Positions 18,085 to 20,667 of a stretch of 20,667 nucleotides of DNA are shown here, piece after piece (the first letter of the stretch is position 1; every line of letters starts with the position of its first letter). A program made the position numbers and the translations under genes. The notes beneath the pieces were generated by a model. The model did not search any database. It was not told the origin of the DNA and saw only the letters and a program-made list of their open reading frames with translations. The DNA comes from a virus, in IMG/VR virus record IMGVR_UViG_3300042987_002867, positions 1 through 20,667 of that record. One strand, written 5' to 3'.

Positions 18085-18662
18085 TGAATATTTTCTATCT
18101 AGATCATGATGTAGAGGCATGTGCTAAAATGCATTGCAACAAACATGTAGTTAAAATGATTCTAGAATATGCTCAATTACTCAGCACTGCACATAGAGTA
18201 ATTGATGGTAAAGAGACAATAGAGCGTAGGGAAATTAAAAAATCTCCCAGTAAATTTCGCAATGTAAAGGTATGGCGTTTACCAGACTCTACCTCTGATA
18301 ATTTGTTATATAAAGCTACTCATATTAATCATCCATCGGCACTTTGGGTAAGGCAATCATCTACTAATTACATGTGGCTAGCAATGCTACTATACAATCT
18401 CTGTAAAGAATACACTCACCGCTATACCAAAGTACATAAGGTAGAAGTTATAGGACTATCTTCTTTTCTAATTAGAAATGTACCAATCAAGTTAATGAAT
18501 AAAGGAATTGGTAAATTTACTCAACCTACACCAGCGATGCCTGATACATATAAGGTAATGAATGATTCTATAACTTCTTATAGAAATTATTACATCGGGG
18601 ATAAGGCAGGTTTTGCTAAATGGACTAATCGCCCAGTGCCTTATTGGTTTAAACCAACTTAA
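18084..18662 (+). CDS. Conserved phage protein of unknown function (192 aa)
   Basis: The 192-aa protein has blocks I recall from a widespread phage and bacterial family: NIFYLDHDVEACAKMHCNKH at residues 2-21, VKMILEYAQLLSTAHRV, HINHPSALWVRQSSTNYMWL near 80-100, and at the end FAKWTNRPVPYWF. Several His (H15, H19-K-H region) and Cys residues in conserved positions could be metal or catalytic sites, but the activity is unknown to me. There is no membrane segment. It overlaps the upstream stop by 1 nt (TAATG). The family often occurs near phage nucleotide-metabolism genes, which agrees with this block. Confidence 0.8.
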   Translation: MNIFYLDHDVEACAKMHCNKHVVKMILEYAQLLSTAHRVIDGKETIERREIKKSPSKFRNVKVWRLPDSTSDNLLYKATHINHPSALWVRQSSTNYMWLAMLLYNLCKEYTHRYTKVHKVEVIGLSSFLIRNVPIKLMNKGIGKFTQPTPAMPDTYKVMNDSITSYRNYYIGDKAGFAKWTNRPVPYWFKPT

Positions 18663-18671
18663 ATTGAAAAT

Positions 18672-18932
18672 ATGCCACTATACGAATATAAATGTGAATC
18701 ATGTAATGAAGTAACTACTCATATAAAAACAATAGCTGAACGAGAACAGCCAGAGAAAGAACCATGTCCTCATTGTGGTACTATTGCAATGAAGAAATGT
18801 GTTGGTTACTCTGGTATTGCTGACTCAGTCAGAATAGGAATAAGAAAACCAGATGAAGGTTTCAGGGAGGTCTTATCGAAAATAGCAGAGAGAGTACCAA
18901 GAAGTAATCTGAAAGATAAACTTTCTAGATGA
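18672..18932 (+). CDS. FmdB-type zinc-ribbon protein
   Basis: The 86-aa protein begins MPLYEYKCESC with C8-x2-C11 and has CPHC at 32-35 (C32, C35). This is the zinc-ribbon pattern of the FmdB/CxxC_CxxC_SSSS regulatory family, which always opens MPxYxYxCxxC. The C-terminal part is basic and polar. Family members are thought to regulate transcription or bind nucleic acids, but no direct role is shown here. The ribosome binding site is weak (TTGAAAAT before ATG). A rho-independent terminator lies 36 nt downstream, so this is the last gene of the transcription unit running from the ligase region. Confidence 0.85.
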   Translation: MPLYEYKCESCNEVTTHIKTIAEREQPEKEPCPHCGTIAMKKCVGYSGIADSVRIGIRKPDEGFREVLSKIAERVPRSNLKDKLSR

Positions 18933-18965
18933 TTTTAATGTTTTTAAAATAAATCAACTTAAAAG

Positions 18966-18994
18966 AGGGATACAGATATTCTGTGTCCTTTTTT
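18966..18994 (+). terminator. Rho-independent terminator before phoH
   Basis: GGATACAG (18968-18975) pairs with CTGTGTCC (18981-18988) around ATATT, one G-T pair included, followed by six T (18989-18994). It separates the ligase-FmdB unit from phoH. A GTG inside it (18983) is thereby excluded as the phoH start. Confidence 0.9.
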
Positions 18995-19009
18995 ACTTTC
19001 GAGGATTGT

Positions 19010-19747
19010 ATGGCTAAAAGACAAGAAAAACTAGAACAAAAGCAGCCTAAACTAACTCTATCAAATAGATTAAAGATTCAATTTGAGGATCTTAAAGAGG
19101 TGGTGCCGCTAACAATTAATCAAAAAATATTTTTTGACGCATATGATAAAAATGAACGATTAATTATGCTTCATGGTGTAGCGGGCACAGGCAAAACTTA
19201 TATAGCATTATATAAAGCTCTTAAGGAGGCTCTACAGAAACCTTCATTGAAAAAGAGAATAATCATAGTTCGATCTGCTGTGCAAGCTAGAGAGATTGGT
19301 TATCTTCCCGGAGATGCAGTAGAAAAAAATGAAGTGTATCAGATACCATACAAGGAGATTTGCGCGGATCTTCTACATAAATACGATGCATTTCAACGCT
19401 TGCAAGAACAACATATGATAAACTTTGTCACCACCTCTTTTTTACGAGGTCTAACTCTAGACAATTCTATCATTATAGTAGATGAGTGTCAGAATTTAAA
19501 TGATGCAGAGATCAATACTATAATGACTAGAGTTGGTAACAATTCAAAGATTATTTTCTGTGGTGATTTTAGACAAACAGATTTGAATAAACGACATGAT
19601 GTATCTGGTTTAAAGAAATTCATAGAGATAGTCAAAATGATCAAGGGTTTTAGAATGGTCGAATTTGACACACACGATATAGTTAGATCTGATCTTGTCA
19701 AGCAATATATTTTAGCCAGATTGGAATACGAGGAAAAACATGTCTGA
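19010..19747 (+). CDS. phoH: PhoH-like ATPase
   Basis: The 245-aa protein has the PhoH P-loop GVAGTGKT (residues 56-63), the conserved RSAVQAREIGYLPGD segment, Walker B VDECQN (D158-E159), and IIFCGDFRQTDL near 180-195. PhoH proteins are ATP-dependent, often linked to RNA metabolism and to phosphate stress in bacteria, and common in marine and freshwater phages. The start ATG at 19010 is preferred because GAGG lies about 6 nt before it. The only upstream start (GTG 18983) is within the terminator stem. The end overlaps the endolysin start by 8 nt. With the pit gene in the same window, a phosphate theme is visible. Confidence 0.92.
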   Translation: MAKRQEKLEQKQPKLTLSNRLKIQFEDLKEVVPLTINQKIFFDAYDKNERLIMLHGVAGTGKTYIALYKALKEALQKPSLKKRIIIVRSAVQAREIGYLPGDAVEKNEVYQIPYKEICADLLHKYDAFQRLQEQHMINFVTTSFLRGLTLDNSIIIVDECQNLNDAEINTIMTRVGNNSKIIFCGDFRQTDLNKRHDVSGLKKFIEIVKMIKGFRMVEFDTHDIVRSDLVKQYILARLEYEEKHV

Positions 19748-20378
19748 ATTTAACTTTGAATTTACGGAAGATGATTTAAGAAGTATAGGTGTTACTAAAG
19801 ACACTGATAAATGGTTTGATGCCCTAGCATTGGCTTTACCTATAGAGGGATATGATATTAATACAATCGAGAGAGTGTCTGCCTTTCTGTCTCAATGCAT
19901 GCATGAATCTGCTGGATTTAAATTTCTAGAGGAAAATTTAAACTATAGTAAAGAAGGTTTAATGAAAGTATTTCCTAGATACTTTCCTACAGAAGCTTTA
20001 GCAGCTCAATATGCTAGAAAACCAGAGGAAATTGCCAACAGAGTTTATGCCAATAGAATTGGTAATGGTGACGAGGCATCTGGAGACGGCTGGAGATTTC
20101 GTGGTAGAGGACTAATACAACTAACCGGTAGAGCAAACTATACCAGTTTCTCTATGGATGTAATGGGTGACGATACTATAGTAAATAATCCAGAAATGGT
20201 ATCGTCACCAGAGTATGCTGTACTTTCAGCATGCTGGTATTGGAAAAAGAATAGATTGAATCAGTATGCGGATTCATGTGATAATATAACTCTCACCAAG
20301 AGAATCAATGGTGGAACTAATGGTTTAGATGATAGAATCAAATACTACAATAAGATTAGGAGTATACTAGAACAGTGA
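19740..20378 (+). CDS. GH19 chitinase-like endolysin
   Basis: The 212-aa protein has the GH19 catalytic core. The first catalytic Glu is E56 in MHESAGFKFLEENLNY and the second E65, nine residues later, as in the family. GDGWRFRGRGLIQLTGRANY (about residues 115-134) and NPEMV with the SACWYW block follow. It would cleave peptidoglycan glycan strands at lysis. There is no signal peptide or separate cell-wall-binding domain, so it needs a holin to reach the wall. None is identified in this window. GAGG precedes the ATG. The start overlaps phoH by 8 nt, and the next gene's GTG overlaps its stop by 4 nt. Confidence 0.92.
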   Translation: MSEFNFEFTEDDLRSIGVTKDTDKWFDALALALPIEGYDINTIERVSAFLSQCMHESAGFKFLEENLNYSKEGLMKVFPRYFPTEALAAQYARKPEEIANRVYANRIGNGDEASGDGWRFRGRGLIQLTGRANYTSFSMDVMGDDTIVNNPEMVSSPEYAVLSACWYWKKNRLNQYADSCDNITLTKRINGGTNGLDDRIKYYNKIRSILEQ

Positions 20379-20667
20379 CAAACTTTATTCATGAGCATGT
20401 GCAAGTACCACAAATTAAACAATGTAACTTGAATGGAACTAGATTATATGAGGTGACTGAGGGTGTTTTCTATCCCTCAGTCACCACTGTATTGAGTGAG
20501 TATAATAGAAGTGCAATAGAGGACTGGAGAAAAGCTGTAGGTGAGGAAGTTGCAAATGAAATTAGTAGTCGAGCAGCTAGAAGAGGAACAAGAACTCACT
20601 CATTTATAGAAAAATATCTTAGAAATTCTCCAGTTCCTCTAGCTGATCCATTAAAGAATTTTTTGAT
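20375..20667 (+). CDS. PD-(D/E)XK-like exonuclease, N-terminal part (cut by window end)
   Basis: A frame from GTG at 20375, in a GTGA overlap with the endolysin stop, is open to the window end (97 codons). It begins MTNFIHEHVQVPQIKQCNLN and contains FYPSVTTVLS, then AIEDWRKAVGEEVANEI, then RGTRTHSFIEKYLRNS. The YPSVTTVLS and RGTxxHxxIExYL blocks are typical of the N-terminus of phage PD-(D/E)XK (RecB/Cas4-like) nucleases. The catalytic Asp and Glu-x-Lys should lie beyond the edge and cannot be seen. It probably acts on DNA ends or recombination intermediates. No ATG alternative keeps this N-terminus. Confidence 0.75.
   Translation, partial: MTNFIHEHVQVPQIKQCNLNGTRLYEVTEGVFYPSVTTVLSEYNRSAIEDWRKAVGEEVANEISSRAARRGTRTHSFIEKYLRNSPVPLADPLKNFL

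Noticed and set aside
18983-19009. GTG start adding nine residues to PhoH
   Set aside because: The GTG lies in the terminator stem, and GAGG is correctly placed for the ATG at 19010.

Overview
The window is a piece of a tailed-phage genome, most likely a T4-like myovirus. All supported genes lie on the + strand and are packed tightly, with many 1-20 nt overlaps of stop and start codons. The T4-type genes are aerobic ribonucleotide reductase (nrdA 3' end, nrdB), an RNase H-type 5' exonuclease next to a DsbA-like late-transcription protein, a gp30-like ATP-dependent DNA ligase, PhoH, and a GH19 endolysin. Promoters are plain TTGACA/TATAAT type, so the host has a sigma70-like housekeeping factor and is probably a proteobacterium. 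The host cannot be named from the sequence. No tRNA, CRISPR array, integrase or insertion sequence is visible, and no stretch longer than 300 bases lacks a gene.

Layout. (1) 1-3900 is an AT-rich metabolic block: nrdA end, a Pit-type phosphate transporter, a conserved phage protein, a 52-aa protein, nrdB, two small zinc-binding proteins, a GIY-YIG nuclease and a small protein. (2) 3904-7449 has a promoter, an MbcA/ParS/Xre-type domain protein, a DUF2693-like protein, a 344-aa unknown, RNase H (apparently with an AUU start), a DUF6433-like protein, DsbA and a small protein. (3) 7450-15000 is a visibly less AT-rich accessory region. It holds ten near-identical promoters with a fixed 16-bp spacer, each driving one to three mostly small genes: two paralogous 62-65 aa proteins, a Gp88-family protein, an OB-like protein, a probable (p)ppGpp hydrolase, an AAA+ ATPase and many unknowns. 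(4) 15000-20667 returns to conserved genes: ligase, metallophosphoesterase, a membrane protein, a conserved phage protein, an FmdB-type zinc ribbon, a terminator, PhoH, endolysin and the start of a PD-(D/E)XK-like nuclease.

The most striking feature is region 3. The repeated unit is a stem-loop or terminator plus promoter, sometimes extending to the ribosome binding site and start codon. It resembles the promoter/stem-loop (PeSL) mobile regulatory cassettes described in T4-type phages, but here it is dense and carries its own sequence family. Cassette sequence reaches into coding ends: several upstream genes stop at the TGA inside the -35 TTGACA, and one gene stops in a copy of the segment that follows the promoter. 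The region also carries decayed duplications (14122-14572), a possible frameshifted gene (10088-10349) and probable leaderless starts. These signs suggest gene gain and shuffling by recombination between repeated regulatory DNA.

Together the genes serve nucleotide supply and phosphate uptake (nrdA, nrdB, pit, phoH), DNA replication and repair (RNase H, ligase, nucleases), control of late transcription (DsbA), and host takeover by the promoter-cassette genes, including alarmone degradation. Lysis is served by the endolysin.
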